A stretch of 64,000 nucleotides of DNA, taken from Mermis nigrescens (Eukaryota > Nematoda > Enoplea > Mermithida > Mermithidae). A program made the position numbers and the translations under genes. Positions within the stretch are counted from its first letter, which is position 1; each line of letters opens with the position of its first letter. The notes beneath the pieces were generated by a model. That model saw only the letters and a program-made list of their open reading frames with translations, searched no databases and was not told the DNA's origin. Location: assembly GCA_036768485.1 (NCBI GenBank), contig JAVLUZ010000752.1, positions 124,001 through 188,000 on the forward strand, given 5' to 3'. Positions 46,501 to 58,465 of this stretch are shown piece after piece.

Positions 46501-47541
46501 CTTGCGTATTGATTGAGTGAGGATTTGCAATGTGAATTCGTTGGTTGAATATTTGTGCTTGATTATAAGTGAACTGCACATTAAAAAGAAATAACTTAAT
46601 GGAGTTTTAATTTGAAAATGGATGGTGTCAATAAGGTTGTCTTGTTTAAAAAGGATAATGCTGATGTTAAGAACAATATTGTTTTCCGCGTTCTTGGACT
46701 GTTGTCATTATTGTGGTATATTACTGATTATGTTTACTGACTGATGTACTGAAATCACGCTAATTAAAAGTAGTGTACTAGCAAAGAAAAATGCTCCGAT
46801 GGAACAAAAAAGATGAATATACTTGGAATTGTGGATTATTATGGATGTAAAAGGAGGGGACTAGGAAAAATCTACCTAAAGTCGGAAAATCTGCTAAAAA
46901 TCACACTTTCTCTAAGCAACGCAAAAAATCGATGTATATTCTGCGGCCTCTAAAAAGTGTCTTTTTTAAATAATGTTCGAAGTTTCAGATAAGAGTGTAT
47001 AAACGAAATCTATCGAGGTTACTTTTATAAATTGCTGGCGCCTGATTGATAGAAAACTAAGAGGTATTGTATTTAAAGTTGTTTTATTTTGTTATGAGCA
47101 TTATAGCAAGCAAAGCAGGAGCCGATTGATTAGTGCACACAATCGTTTCGGGCATGCTAGTGTATCTACATTAAGTCTGTTTCAAGTCAACTTACGCGTT
47201 TCCCACTGTTTTAAACCAACCATGTCTTCAATTGTCTTCGATGTTTGCTAATTCATTCAATTGGCTTGGAAGACTGTTAGTTTACTAAATATCATTTCCC
47301 ATAGCTACTGCATAGCTAACGTGCTGCTGTTTCAATCATTGTTATGGTTGAATATTTATTTTAATCTGTTGGCCGCAGAATATACATCGATTTTTTGCGT
47401 TGCTTAGAGAAAGTGTGATTTTTAGCAGATTTTCCGACTTTAGGTAGATTTTTCCTAGTCCCCTCCTTTTACATCCATAATAATCCACAATTCCAAGTAT
47501 ATTCATCTTTTTTGTTCCATCGGAGCATTTTTCTTTGCTAG
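43508..47541 (+). mobile_element. EF family, copy 6 (full length)
   Basis: Hairpin end TAGGTAGCGCGTTAGCGC at 43,509, E to 46,777, F 46,778-47,541. It reads nearly identical to copy 5 over E, but the inside of F is reversed. It carries a unique tandem duplication at 44,378-44,709. With copy 7 it makes a palindrome. Confidence 0.87.
44378..44709 (+). repeat. 166-bp tandem duplication inside EF copy 6
   Basis: The unit AAATTGTACCAAAGCGAATT ... AAAATAAAGTGC occurs twice in a row (starts 44,378 and 44,544). Copies 5 and 7 have one. The two units differ at very few positions. Confidence 0.85.
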
Positions 47542-47644
47542 TGACATATCTATTTGCTTATGGGATTGATATCGGCTGGCAAACAGAAATTATCGTCTTT
47601 CATTGAATCGCATTGATCTAGCTACCACATGAATAGTCTTCCAA
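47542..47644. other. 103-bp spacer between the facing EF copies
   Basis: Unique-looking sequence between the F ends of copies 6 and 7, with no palindromic character itself. Confidence 0.6.
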
Positions 47645-50600
47645 CTGGCAAAGAAAAATGCTTCGATGGAACAAAAAAGATGAATATACTTGGAATTGTG
47701 GATTATTATGGATGTAAAAGGAGGGGACTAGGAAAAATCTACCTAAAGTCGGAAAATCTGCTAAAAATCACACTTTCTCTAAGCAATGCAAAAAATCGAT
47801 GTATATTCTGCGACCAACAGATTAAAGTAAATATTCAACCATAACAATGATTGAAACAGCAGCACGTTAGCTATGCAGTAGCTATGGCAAATGATATTAA
47901 GTAAACTAACAGTCTTCCAAGCCAATTGAATGAAATAGCAAACATCGAAGACAATTGAAGACATGGTTGGTTTAAAACAAGAGGAAACGCGTAAGTTGAC
48001 TTGAAACAGACTAAATGTAGATACACTAGCATGCCCGAAACGATTGTGTGCACTAATCAATCGGCTCCTGCTTTGCTTGCTATAATGCTCATAACAAAAT
48101 AAAACAACTTTAAATACAATACCTCTTAGTTTTCTATCAATCAGGTGCCAGCAATTTAAAAAAGTAACCTTGATAGATTACGTTTATACACTCTTATCTG
48201 AAACTTCGAACATTATTTAAAAAAGACACTTTTTTAGAGGTCGCAGAATATACATCGATTTTTTGCGTTGCTTAGAGAAAGTGTGATTTTTAGCAGATTT
48301 TCCGACTTTAGGTAGATTTTTCATAGTCCCCTCCTTTTACATCCATAATAATCCGCAATTTCAAGTATATTCATCTTTTTTGTTCCATCGGAGCATTTTT
48401 CTTTTGCTAGTACACTACTTTTAATTAGCGTGATTTCAGTACATCAGTCAGTAAACACAATCAGTAATATGCCACAATAATGACAACAGTCCAAGAACGC
48501 GGAAAACAATATTGTTCTTAACATCAGCATTATCCTTTTTAAACAAGACAACCTTATTGACACCATCCATTTTCAAATTAAAACTCCATTAAGTTATTTC
48601 TTCTTAATGTGCAGTTCACTTATAATCAAGCACAAATATTTAACCAACGAATTCACATTGCAAATCCTCACTCAATCAATACACAAGCACAATGTGTTGT
48701 GACTTTTAAAATTGAAAACACCCAATTTTCAATTTTCAAATTGAAAATTGGATCAATTTTCAAATTGAAAATTGGGTGTTTGAATTTGCGATAAAGAAAA
48801 TAATCAAAAGATAGTCACTTGGTTTATTTAAGCCGAGTAATAAAATAACGACCGTCCACCAATTCCAAACTAAACGCGACTAATCTGATCACTATGAAAA
48901 AGTTTTGAAAAATGAGCTTGCTAAGCGAGAGTTGTAAACCAAGAGAAACTTAAAGCTAAAACCTACCATTAAATTATCAAGAGACTTATAAAAGATTTTA
49001 AACTTTAAGAAAATGGAAAAGGCGGGATGTTGGTAAATTAGAAGGCAAAGTTTTTCGGCAAAAATTCAGAAACTTCACGCAAATATCAAATGTAAGGAAC
49101 ACTAACGCTTTGATTTGGTAGTAAAATAAATTTGTAGTATAGACTACATATTAACAACAAATGAATAGTGCAAACTTTACACAACTACTAGGTGTAGAGA
49201 ATACTTACAGTTTACGGCTTATTAATGTATATGATTACAATAAAGCTGCATATCTTTGTCGACTTCTGTGCACAGTAGTGTGATTGCTGGTTCATTTTAA
49301 ACCACTTTTGCAGGCAATTTACATCAATTAAACGATAGCTCTCCATGTGCAAGATTTTGTGAAACATATTATAAACACGGCTAAGAAGGATTTAACTTTA
49401 ATGCAACCCATTTAAGACAAAATTACATCTCTTCAATGATCTAAGGACATTTGAACATAATTTTTAAATCACTTTAGATTACTTTTGAGGGTAAACAAAC
49501 TCACTTAATTGATGTCTCACATATGAATCCTTGAAAATTTCTTGACTTCAGTTACAAAGTCTCTGCAAGTCTATCGAATTAAGGTTAACATGTAATGTAA
49601 ACTTTACACAAACACATAGCGTAAAGAATATTTTAGTCGGATTCGTAATTTTGATATTGCTCCCATATTACTTTCAACATTTATTTAAAAATGAGTCCAT
49701 AATGTTTTAAAGACAATAAACATTAGGTTTAAACCACTTTGCAATACTGCTGAGTGTAAGCAAGCGCGCCCAACTGACGTATATATTTCATTCCCTGTAA
49801 ATTTTTATATCTCAGGAAAAAATTTCGGTTTTTGCAATGCTCTAGAACAAAGGCTAACGTGCAGTGTAAAAAATTACTCGGATATTATGATCAACATTCA
49901 TGAAAAAATTATGTCTCTACAATGGTCTGAGGTCATATAAACAATGAGTGTAAACTACTTTACATCACTGTCGGATGTAAACAAACGCACCTACGTGACG
50001 TCTCACATTTGATCCTTTGAAAACTTCTAGACTCCAGGAAAAAATTAGGTTTCTGGAATGCTCCAAAACGAAGATAAATACATATGTAGTGTAAACTTCA
50101 TGTAAACACCTAGTGTAAAGAAGATTTTAGTCAGATTCGTAATTTTGATATTGTTCCGATATTACGATTAATATTTATGGAAAAATTGAGTCTACATAAT
50201 GTTCTATGGGCAAACTAACAATTGGTGTGAACTACTTTACAACACCGTAGAGTGTAAACATATGTGCCAGACTGGCATATCAAATTTGGTTCCTGGTCCA
50301 TTTCTAGACTTGATAAACGTGTCCCTGACTCGTAACCGGAGAAGCAGGCAGAAAAAACAAGACAGAAACGCATTTTAAACTCCAAATTTTTGACTTTACA
50401 CTCGCAAAATATTAATGTATAGACAATTTGCTTTGACATGCATCCGATATAAAGCACTTTATTTTTATTCTTTTAGACTTATCCCGACTTCTGGACGGAG
50501 AAAGTGGCGAACAAAAAACGCAACAAAAACGTATTTTCCATCATTTAGAACACTGTAAACTTTAAAATTCCGTACCGAACTCCCCATTGAGTTTAAAGAA

Positions 50601-51486
50601 ATTCGGTTTGATACAATTTGTAGCTTTTAAATCGTAGTACATTCCTGTGTGCCAAAATTCTGTTGCAAAAATTATTTGGTATGATTTATCAATCAAACTT
50701 CGTAAAAAACGTGTTTTTTCGCCCATTTTTTACCTCTGATTTCGAACTTTACACCCCCATAAATAACTCAATATTGCGTTTTTTTAAATGCGGTTTGCTG
50801 CGATGTTTAGCCCCTGAGAGGCACTTTATTAATGCTGTCTTCGATTTACACTGACTCATAAGCGGAAAAATTTGGCAGAGAAATCTTAGTTAAAATCCGT
50901 TTTTTTACACCATCCACTAGAGTGCAAACTTTAAACCCCAGGATCTAACTCACCATAGAGCATAGAAGACTTTGCTTATATGCAGAATGTAGCCCTTGAT
51001 CCGCTCTACATTTCTGTCAGAAAACATTTTAAAAAACTCATAACCGGAGTCAGTATCGGACATAGGCAGGTTGAAAACTCGACCAAAAAGTGCTTTTTCA
51101 CCCCCAGATTTTCGCACTCTTTACACTGCCATTCGATAACTAATGCGAATTTCAAAAAACAAAAAAAGTGTCATCTGAAGAATTCATCCCTCTATTATCC
51201 TATCCTGTTCAATCTTTCGAGTCATCAATACTCAGTTGTCTACATGCCGCAGTAAAAAGGTCCCAAAATTTGTCCTATGTTATAACGTTACACAAAAACT
51301 TTACACCTTCTTTACACAGTCAATTTTGAGTTTCGAGAAAAACAAAAAAACACGGGCAGCGAATTTTTTTATTATCTTTCTTTAAAAAAACCGCACCTTC
51401 CAGAAGTGTCCCGTTATAGCTGTAGGGGGTGCACAGGTGTTGGGGGTACCCAAGTATATTATAGGTACGCGCTAACGCGCTACCTA
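47645..51486 (-). mobile_element. EF family, copy 7 (full length)
   Basis: F 47,645-48,410 (starts CTGGCAAAGAAAAATGCTTC, ends TTCTTTTGCTAG), then E in reverse to the hairpin GGTACGCGCTAACGCGCTACC and CTAAGAT at 51,486. Near-identical to copies 5 and 6. Confidence 0.87.
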
Positions 51487-53597
51487 AGATAGTGTATTAC
51501 GTGTGCTATAATTTTGCTCCTGGGACGAAATAATCGCATAGACGATATATTGTCGTTTTTGGACCCCTCCCCAATTATCGTTTTCTAATTTTCTCTGCCC
51601 AGGAACAAACTTACAGCATGTGCAATACATTTTTGCAATGTTATTAACAGGCTCTTCGTTCCCAAATCAAAAGCTGATTATTTCCTGTAATTCAGTGGAA
51701 AATAAGCATCATTTATTAAAGACGATAAATGCAAAACGTGCAAGTTCTATTCAGAGGGAAATACGAGTATTGAGCGCATTTAATATAAGTATTATCATCT
51801 TATGCTTCGTAATTACCTTAGCTAAAGCTTTGCAAATGGCCGTTTAATGCTAAAATTGTTTTAGGATATTCTCTCTCTAAAAAAAGAGACAGTCAAAAAT
51901 AGTCTCAAAATCTTTATTATATGCAAAGTAGATGTTTTCAAAGGCATTCAATTCGATTTCAGAACTATGAGGCAGATTATTCCTGATGATTTCAAGAATT
52001 GTGCATATTTCAAATGAAAAAATGACATTAACAAAAAACTGTTGAAATGGACAAAACTTCGCAAAATAGACACTATTTTGCAATAACTCTTCTTTTCTTG
52101 CATTTATGCGTCTGATGGGAAGTGCCATGTGCTTCAAAATTGGAAAACGTTGAAATCGCTGTTTCTGCGTGGCACATAGGAAGGACCGACTACTAATTCC
52201 TGAAATCCATTCTCTCCGCATACCAAGGCTAATGCTTAGACACTCATCAGAAACAAGTGATAAGCAACAAGTAAATTTGACTTTAAATAGATCTTCATTC
52301 TTGAGAAAAGTGAGAAGTGTATCACTTATTAAATGGAGCGACCGGAAAAACTAAAATTTTCTAAAATTTAGGTATCGTCGGGATTAGTTTAGGACAATTT
52401 TTTTGTATCGTCAGGGATTAGTTCAGGAGAAGGGCGACCGATTTATCACTAAGCCAATATAAATTTGAATGGGAAAGACACAATTATTATCTTTACATAG
52501 GTAATTGGGATTTGCTACTGAAGGAAATTACTTAGTGGATAGTTAGGTTAGCACAAAGAGAAATTAACTAACGAAAACCTAAACAAATCTAACATTACCG
52601 ACAGCATAATGAAGGAGCTGATTTTGTCGGAGCTGCAATAACCCTTTTTTGCTGTGCAGATGTAATTGCTATTTGAATCGTCGGAATCTATTCTAGCGAT
52701 CAAGAGGTCGCCATTATGCTTTACCTTAAACAACAAGAGGCATTGGTTTATTTTCAAAAATGATAATTACCGCACGAACAAAAAATGCGTGACATATAAA
52801 TTATCCGTAAAATATACAAATTGCATCAAATAGGCATTAATATCTACAAAAAATGCAAACTTAACGATCCCGCTGACTGAGTTACGGTTTTGTGTAGCGC
52901 TCGTTCTCACTAATTTTGAATACGATCTACGATGCAAGAAAATTATGAAACGAAGAGTTGAAATGTATTTGCAAATAGCGAAATTCGGGCTAAAAACTTA
53001 TGCATGTGGGTGCAGATACTTCGAGTTCAACGTATAAATAGTAGCTATCGACAGGGGCGGATTCGAAAAGGGGCGGGGGGCAGCCACTTTTCCCATCAGC
53101 CCAAAATAGTAGGCGAAATAAAGGATGGATATGTACTTTGGCCATCGACCATCGTAATTTTTCAAATTTTTTGGGTGCTTAGCGCCGGATAATAGCTATT
53201 CATTGCATTTATTCACCATCTTAGCGGCCTGGAAGTCATATTTTTGTAACTTTCTTCTATTTTTAGGCATAAACTCTAGAAATTTTCTGTGATATGCGTT
53301 AAATGACTCAATAGAATTAGCTCCAAGTGCAAATATAGGAAATAACGAAGTAATTCCTGTCACTAAACGTCTTTCTGTCTTAATTTCATCAATTTCAGGC
53401 GAAAGTTCAAGAAATGTAGACACTTTTTACGCAAAATTATTTAACATTGTAAAATTTTTTGAAAAGTTCTTGCACCAGAAATCATTTTGACTAAAAATAT
53501 ACTATACGAGTATAATACGGCGAAAAACGCCAATAATCGTGTTAATAGCGAGTTTTCGAATCTATTTTTGGCTGTTAAATGCCATTTAATAGCCCTT
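51487..53597. other. Intergenic DNA, no secure gene
   Basis: Two minus-strand frames are worth noting but not calling: 51,877-52,221 (114 codons) and 53,196-53,423 (75 codons, listed below). Near 53,040-53,160 a repeat-like GGGGCGGGGGGCAGCCAC segment is visible. Otherwise AT-rich. Confidence 0.4.
53196..53423 (-). other. Short open frame of unknown nature
   Basis: A 75-codon frame including LSPEIDEIKTERRLVTGIT and KFLEFMPKNRRKLQ. Residue use looks protein-like rather than random, but I recognise no family, no splice sites were established and it stands alone. It could be a decayed gene or element fragment. Confidence 0.25.
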
Positions 53598-54109
53598 AAT
53601 TACAACTCGCCTCCACCCCCAAACAACTCGCCCTACACAACTCGTCCCCACAACTCGCCCTCACACAACTCGCCCCCCCACAAGTCGCCCCCTCACAACT
53701 CGCCCCCCACAAGTCGCCTCCCCCCACAAGTCGCTTCTCACAACTCGCCCCCCTCCCACAATACGTCCTTCACAACTAGCTCCCCTTTCCAACTCGCTAA
53801 TCGCCCCCTCACAATGGTCAAATAGAAATTTGCCGAAGGTTCATGATTACTAATGCAATTAAGTATTTTAAAGTCTATGTAGGAGCTTCACGAAAAATCA
53901 AATTTATGATGAACATTGTACTCATGATGCTAAATTTTTGCGGCGTTTCTACACTGCTTCTACAGCATAACGAGTTTACCATTTTTTGTGTACAATGTAT
54001 GCATATTGTATCATGAACCATACATAAATAGATTAATACATTTGCTTATATCCCGATGCATTGCTTATGCTGATTTTTGGGAGTCAGTTGTAGGCATATA
54101 TTTGGTGGA

Positions 54110-54335
54110 AACAGCTGGTTCGCGGGGGTCAAACATTGAGTTTCTCTGGACAAAACTCACGTCAAAAACTGACACAAATACTAAAATAGCGTGAAAACTG
54201 CTATCTACGGTCAATAGTCAATTGCGATCGCTTTTGAATTCTCGTTTTCAGTGTTTTCAGTAGTTTTTAGCCTTTGTTTTGCCTTATTTTCTCAAAAACT
54301 TCCTATTTATTCATTCTGGGGGTCTAGAGATCCCC
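54110..54335. mobile_element. MITE family X copy
   Basis: ACTCACGTCAAAAACTGACA, CTAAAATAGCGTGAAAACTG and GCCTTTGTTTTGCCTTATTT, ending GGGGGTCTAGAGATCCCCGC, match family X. Confidence 0.62.
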
Positions 54336-54420
54336 GCAACCACACATGGGCGTGGGGGGTTTACACACACCCGGCCTCCGAACCTCCAAATCAATAAATT
54401 CCCCAGAATTGAATTTTGGT
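54335..54420. repeat. Family Z end fragment
   Basis: CCACACATGGGCGTGGGGGG is the reverse complement of the family Z end at 36,505-36,520 and 59,015-59,030. Confidence 0.5.
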
Positions 54421-55457
54421 GCTAGTTTTGGCAATTCCGCCCCATCTGACCCCTATAATTCGGCCCCGCAACCCCAACTTGTTTGTCCAGTAGTGGGGAG
54501 CAATCAAGCATTGGATTATAAGTATATGCATATGCTGACAGGGGTTGAATTGATTTGTAAATTGTTAAGCATTTGGGATTGGATTGAGGCTGACCATCGC
54601 AGGCAAGACAAAAAAGGGCAGGAGAGAAAGTATTGTGTTATGGGCAATAATACTCTATTGTTACATAGCTTTATCCACTAGCATCGAAATACTACTAAAA
54701 AATTTAAAAATTGAACTCTACGGGGTTTTTAGCTTCTGGAGGTTCAACAAAATTCTCCATCAATTGCGATTCTGTTGGAGGCTAGTTGTGGGGGGCGAGT
54801 TAAGTGGGGGTGAGTTGTCTGGGGGCGAGTTGTGGGGGAGCAAATTGTGGGGGAGGGGAATTATCCGCAAACCAAAAATTCTGCGGGGGGTAAAATCGCC
54901 AAAAATCGCTAAAAACGTTACTAATAATAGAATTTTGGGGGTCTATAAAAATTTTCGGGGGTTTTTACTTCTGGGGAGTAAACCCTCGACCCCCTACGTT
55001 CATCTATGGTAAGGAGTACACAGTTTTCTATGAATTTACTAGGGACGCAAAATTATTTTACTGTAACCATCCAAGAACTACGTCACAAATCAGCTTCAAT
55101 TATAATTTTGTTGACATTGCAGGCGACACAGTCCGTTACATTGACTGAAAATTTCCGTTCATATTTTTTACCTCATTCCGTTTCTTCGGCAGATCAGTCG
55201 AAGCAAGTAGTATAGTGAACTCCTAGTCAGCTACTACTACTAATAATTACAACACAAACAAACAAGAAACTGACTTTGAGCGTTCTCAAACGCACGATAC
55301 GTAATAAGCCTGGTTATCAACGGAATTAGGGTATAAAACATTTGAGAGTCCAATTTACTCGTAATTTTGTATCCTTCCGTTTAAACTTCAATCCGATCAT
55401 AAAGGACAAACTAGAAGCAACGAGAGTTCAAAATACGCAGGCTGTTAACGTGGGGAT

Positions 55458-55771
55458 TTAGATTCGCAGCTTAAGTTTTGAATCTATACTATTTTCTATT
55501 TGTTTTGACGCCCCAACTTGCTCAGAAGATTCATGCAAACTCACGGAATAACGTTCCATCCCCTCGTTTAGCAATTGACCATCGCGGCTCCATTCTATTT
55601 CCGTTTCAGGTGGCCCCGTAGCTCTGCACACCAAACGGGCACTCTTACCCACTGGAGTCCGTATGGTGTCAGTAAAACGATAAATTTTAACAGGGGGCAT
55701 GCAACTTGAACCGAAGACTATCTGCGCGGCCGTCGGTTTCCTGCGACATTCCAAAATTTTTCGATCGTAAT
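55458..55771 (-). CDS. Immunoglobulin-domain exon, possibly decayed
   Basis: On the minus strand an acceptor TTTCTTTTTAG ends at 55,772. The frame then reads YDRKILECRRKPTAAQIVFG and on into an I-set Ig fold: PVGKSARLVCRATGPPETEI, EWSRDGQLLNEGMERYSV. LVCRATG gives the B-strand Cys, IEWSRDGQLL the C-strand Trp, and SKLKLRI the start of the E/F region. The D-x-G-x-Y-x-C half is missing: a TAA follows at once, and no GT donor lies between LKLRI and the stop. Either the exon ends earlier, the remainder has decayed, or this is a pseudo-exon. Ig domains like this occur in muscle giant proteins and in cell-surface receptors; I cannot tell which. No neighbouring exon was found. Confidence 0.6.
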
Positions 55772-56119
55772 CTAAAAAGAAATGATATACTTCTGTGAAA
55801 AATAGATTTCCTAAAAAGTCATCTTTGACTGGACACCATATCAGAGTCTACTAGACAATTTAACGTCGTCTTTTCTGGCAGCAAAAACCATTGCTTACTA
55901 AATCATCAACAGCATTAGTATTTTAGAGAACGAAATCAGCTATAAACTCCCATAAGTTGGTTGAGTTTCCGGAAAACTTTTCATTTTGCAGCATTTTAGA
56001 CCAAAGCTTGCCATTGGCAATTATAAAATTTTTTTTAAATATCGTAATAATTATAATAATAACAAATCCTTATTATTATTACTATTAATATCATTATTAT
56101 TATACTGTTATTATAATTG

Positions 56120-56124
<5 letters not shown>

Positions 56125-56216
<92 letters not shown>

Positions 56217-56228
56217 ATTATTAGTATA

Positions 56229-56319
<91 letters not shown>

Positions 56320-56325
56320 TAATAG
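56125..56325. repeat. (ATT)n microsatellite
   Basis: About 200 bp of TTA/ATT trinucleotides with a few interruptions near 56,213-56,232 and 56,276. The poly-isoleucine frame is not a protein. Confidence 0.97.
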
Positions 56326-56764
56326 TACTAATAATGGAAATAGCATCTTAAACTGTGCCAATATTTTAGATGTAGTTCATCGTAAGTATAAATATATACA
56401 GGTTTGAGTTATCCATGATGTTTTTCGAATTAACGTATTTGTTTTACAGCAATTTTAACTAAGTTATCTAAATACCATTACTTTATCACTTTCAATTAAA
56501 CGTGATGAATGCAAGCATTATTTTTATTGTCCAATATATTAATAAACACTGCTCTTATTATCTTTGTTTAAAAGTTCCTTTATTCCAGTTTTTCATCATA
56601 AAAATCGAACGACGGTTCTAGAACGTAAGAAACGATGATACAACTAGCAAAAAACTCGCATCAATTGAAATTAAAAGCGAAATTATTGGTAGGATTATAA
56701 ATTATATATTTAACGATTTTTTTTGGAGTAAATTAGTTAAAAACGCTCTTTAAATAAATATTAA
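56326..56764. other. AT-rich spacer, nothing recognised
   Basis: Intergenic, with no element ends or coding features. Confidence 0.4.
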
Positions 56765-57095
56765 CTAGCAAAGAAAAATGCTTCGATTGAACAAAAAAGA
56801 CGAATGTACTTAGGATTATGGATTATTAAGGATAAAAGGAGGGGACTAGGAAAAAGCTACCTAAGTGATGTCTAAAGTCGCAAAATCTGCTACAAATTAG
56901 ACTTTCTTAAGTAACGCAAAAATCGAAGTATATTTATTCTGCGGCCTGCAGATTGAAATAAACTATTAAAACAAAAAACGTTCAAAAAAAGCAGCAAGTT
57001 AGCTATGCAGTGGCTATGGGTAAGCAGATTGAGTAAACTATGAGCGACTTTGTATGCCGATTGAATAAAATAGTAAACATCGATGTGCTCATGAT
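56765..57095 (+). mobile_element. EF family, F-module fragment
   Basis: Starts CTAGCAAAGAAAAATGCTTC, then AAGGATAAAAGGAGGGGACTAGG, and continues into F inside sequence (AGCTATGCAGTGGCTATGGG). It stops at 57,095, where a hAT end begins. Confidence 0.75.
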
Positions 57096-57973
57096 CAGTG
57101 TTGCCAGGTCCCAAAATTCAGATTCTCCTGCACAGAGGTAAAATTGGGGAAAAATTCTCCTGCAATTCTCCTGAAAATATTTTGATTCTCCTGAAAATTC
57201 TCCTGACTCATATTTTGCAGGAAAGGTTGTATAGCAGATCTACATTGTATGTACACATGCATATCAAGCATGCTCAGGCCAATTTACCTTGGTTCACCCA
57301 ACTATTTTATTCTGATCTCTTGCCTGTTAATCCTAAGGACACTCAAGGCTAAATAATGAACATTAATTCTCTCACAAAAAGCTCATGGAGCATATCTGCA
57401 TTATACAGGCAGATGCAAAAATAATGGAAGACTAATGCTGCACCACAAAGTATAACATTTTATTCAACATCAACAGCTGACAAACATTCAATAACAGATT
57501 CCTGATCTTCACCAGGAGCTACATTTTTGGTCATGTAAATAGAATCCGTAAAGCGCAACAACATCTGTTTTGATGGCTTAAAGCTAGAAAGAGATATATT
57601 CCATAAGATAAAGGCATAACGAACAGTGATCACAGCATCAACTGAATGGCACAATAAGCGATTTCTTAACTTATTTTTAACGATATTCATGATTGAAAAT
57701 ACGCGCTCAGCTGAAGCATTCGATATAGGTAAGCAAAGCAGAGGTCGCATTGTTTACAATACACATTATTCGAAAAAACAGTTTCTGTGCTTAAAACAGT
57801 GACCGCCAATTTTCAGTTGCACTTACATCATCAAAAATTTCTGAAAAGAGCCCTGTTTGCAATGTCTTTTGAAAAAATGAATAATACTTCATTACTAATT
57901 GTATGTACTTCAGTAGCAAGCAAATCCTTACGTTTTGAAATATATCAAAAAAATGTTTATAGGCGCTTTGCAA
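57096..57973 (-). mobile_element. hAT element remnant with transposase C-terminus
   Basis: The left end CAGTGTTGCCAGGTCCC is a typical hAT terminal sequence. It interrupts an EF fragment after CTCATGAT, which would be the 8-bp target. ATTCTCCTG repeats follow at 57,120-57,210, then transposase coding on the minus strand. I did not find the matching right end, so the element is either cut or longer than I can follow. Confidence 0.65.
57460..57750 (-). pseudogene. hAT transposase C-terminal dimerisation domain
   Basis: The frame has CLPISNASAERVFSIMNIVK followed by NKLRNRLLCHSVDAVITVRY. The P-x-S-N-A-x-x-E-R-x-F-S-x-x-x-x-x-K-x-x-x-R-x-x-L pattern is the hAT C-terminal dimerisation motif. Only this end and a 60-codon upstream piece (57,791-57,973, ending DDVSATENWRSLF) are visible; a stop and a frame change separate them. 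The DNA-binding zinc finger and most of the catalytic core are missing, so it is a remnant. A domesticated hAT gene whose other exons I cannot see is the alternative. Confidence 0.8.
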
Positions 57974-58021
57974 ACGTCTATGAAACTGATAAAAACAATT
58001 AGACGGTGTGTAAAGCTATGT

Positions 58022-58465
58022 ATTTTTGCACTTCGTGATATTAAGTGAATAAATAAATGAATGAATGATTTACTACGGAAGCACGAAACTTATTTGGATA
58101 TAGTTATAACTTAACACTTAGGTGTTAACCACCGTTTTTTTCCCAGCGATTTGGTTGACATTATAGACCGAACCCAAAATTTTTTTCCACTTTTTCCAAC
58201 TTTTTTCCACGTTTTTTTGGGAGGTCTAACAACGTTAAAAATAGAGCGCCTGTGTTGAAAAATCAGTGTTTTTTAAGTAGAAAATTTTATGTACACATGC
58301 AATAGCGGTGTTTGATGCACTTTTTGTATAAAAATTTCGCGCTCTACAAGAATTATCTGGATCAGTATACGTTATTTATGTTGAAACTTGAATTTCCTTC
58401 CTTCAGTAAAGCATTTTAGCCAATTCTGTAGTCGTTTTTGACAATTAAAACTATAATTTATCAAA
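58022..58465. other. Spacer, nothing recognised
   Basis: T-rich stretch with TTTTTTTCCACTTTTTCC repeats near 58,175-58,220. No coding features. Confidence 0.4.

Larger units (their letters stand above)
53598..54870. mobile_element. Foldback element with inverted arrays of ACAACTCGCCCCC
   Basis: Left arm (53,600-53,815): at least 12 degenerate units of CACAACTCGCCCCC. Right arm (about 54,785-54,860): GGGGGCGAGTTGTGGGGG units in reverse. A family X copy (54,110-54,335) and a family Z end lie in the middle. No transposase. The long Pro/Ser/His frame on the left arm is a repeat artefact. Confidence 0.72.

Noticed and set aside
43508..51486. Direct-repeat or CRISPR-like array
   Set aside because: The repeats are degenerate motifs inside a eukaryotic mobile element, with no regular spacers.
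51877..52221. 114-codon minus-strand frame
   Set aside because: Reads like AT-rich chance sequence; no motif, no splice context, no repeat copy to compare.
53487..53825. Pro/Ser/His-rich secreted-type protein (NSPPHNSPP)
   Set aside because: Translation of the ACAACTCGCCCCC array.
55986..56351. Poly-isoleucine protein of 121 residues
   Set aside because: (ATT)n microsatellite.
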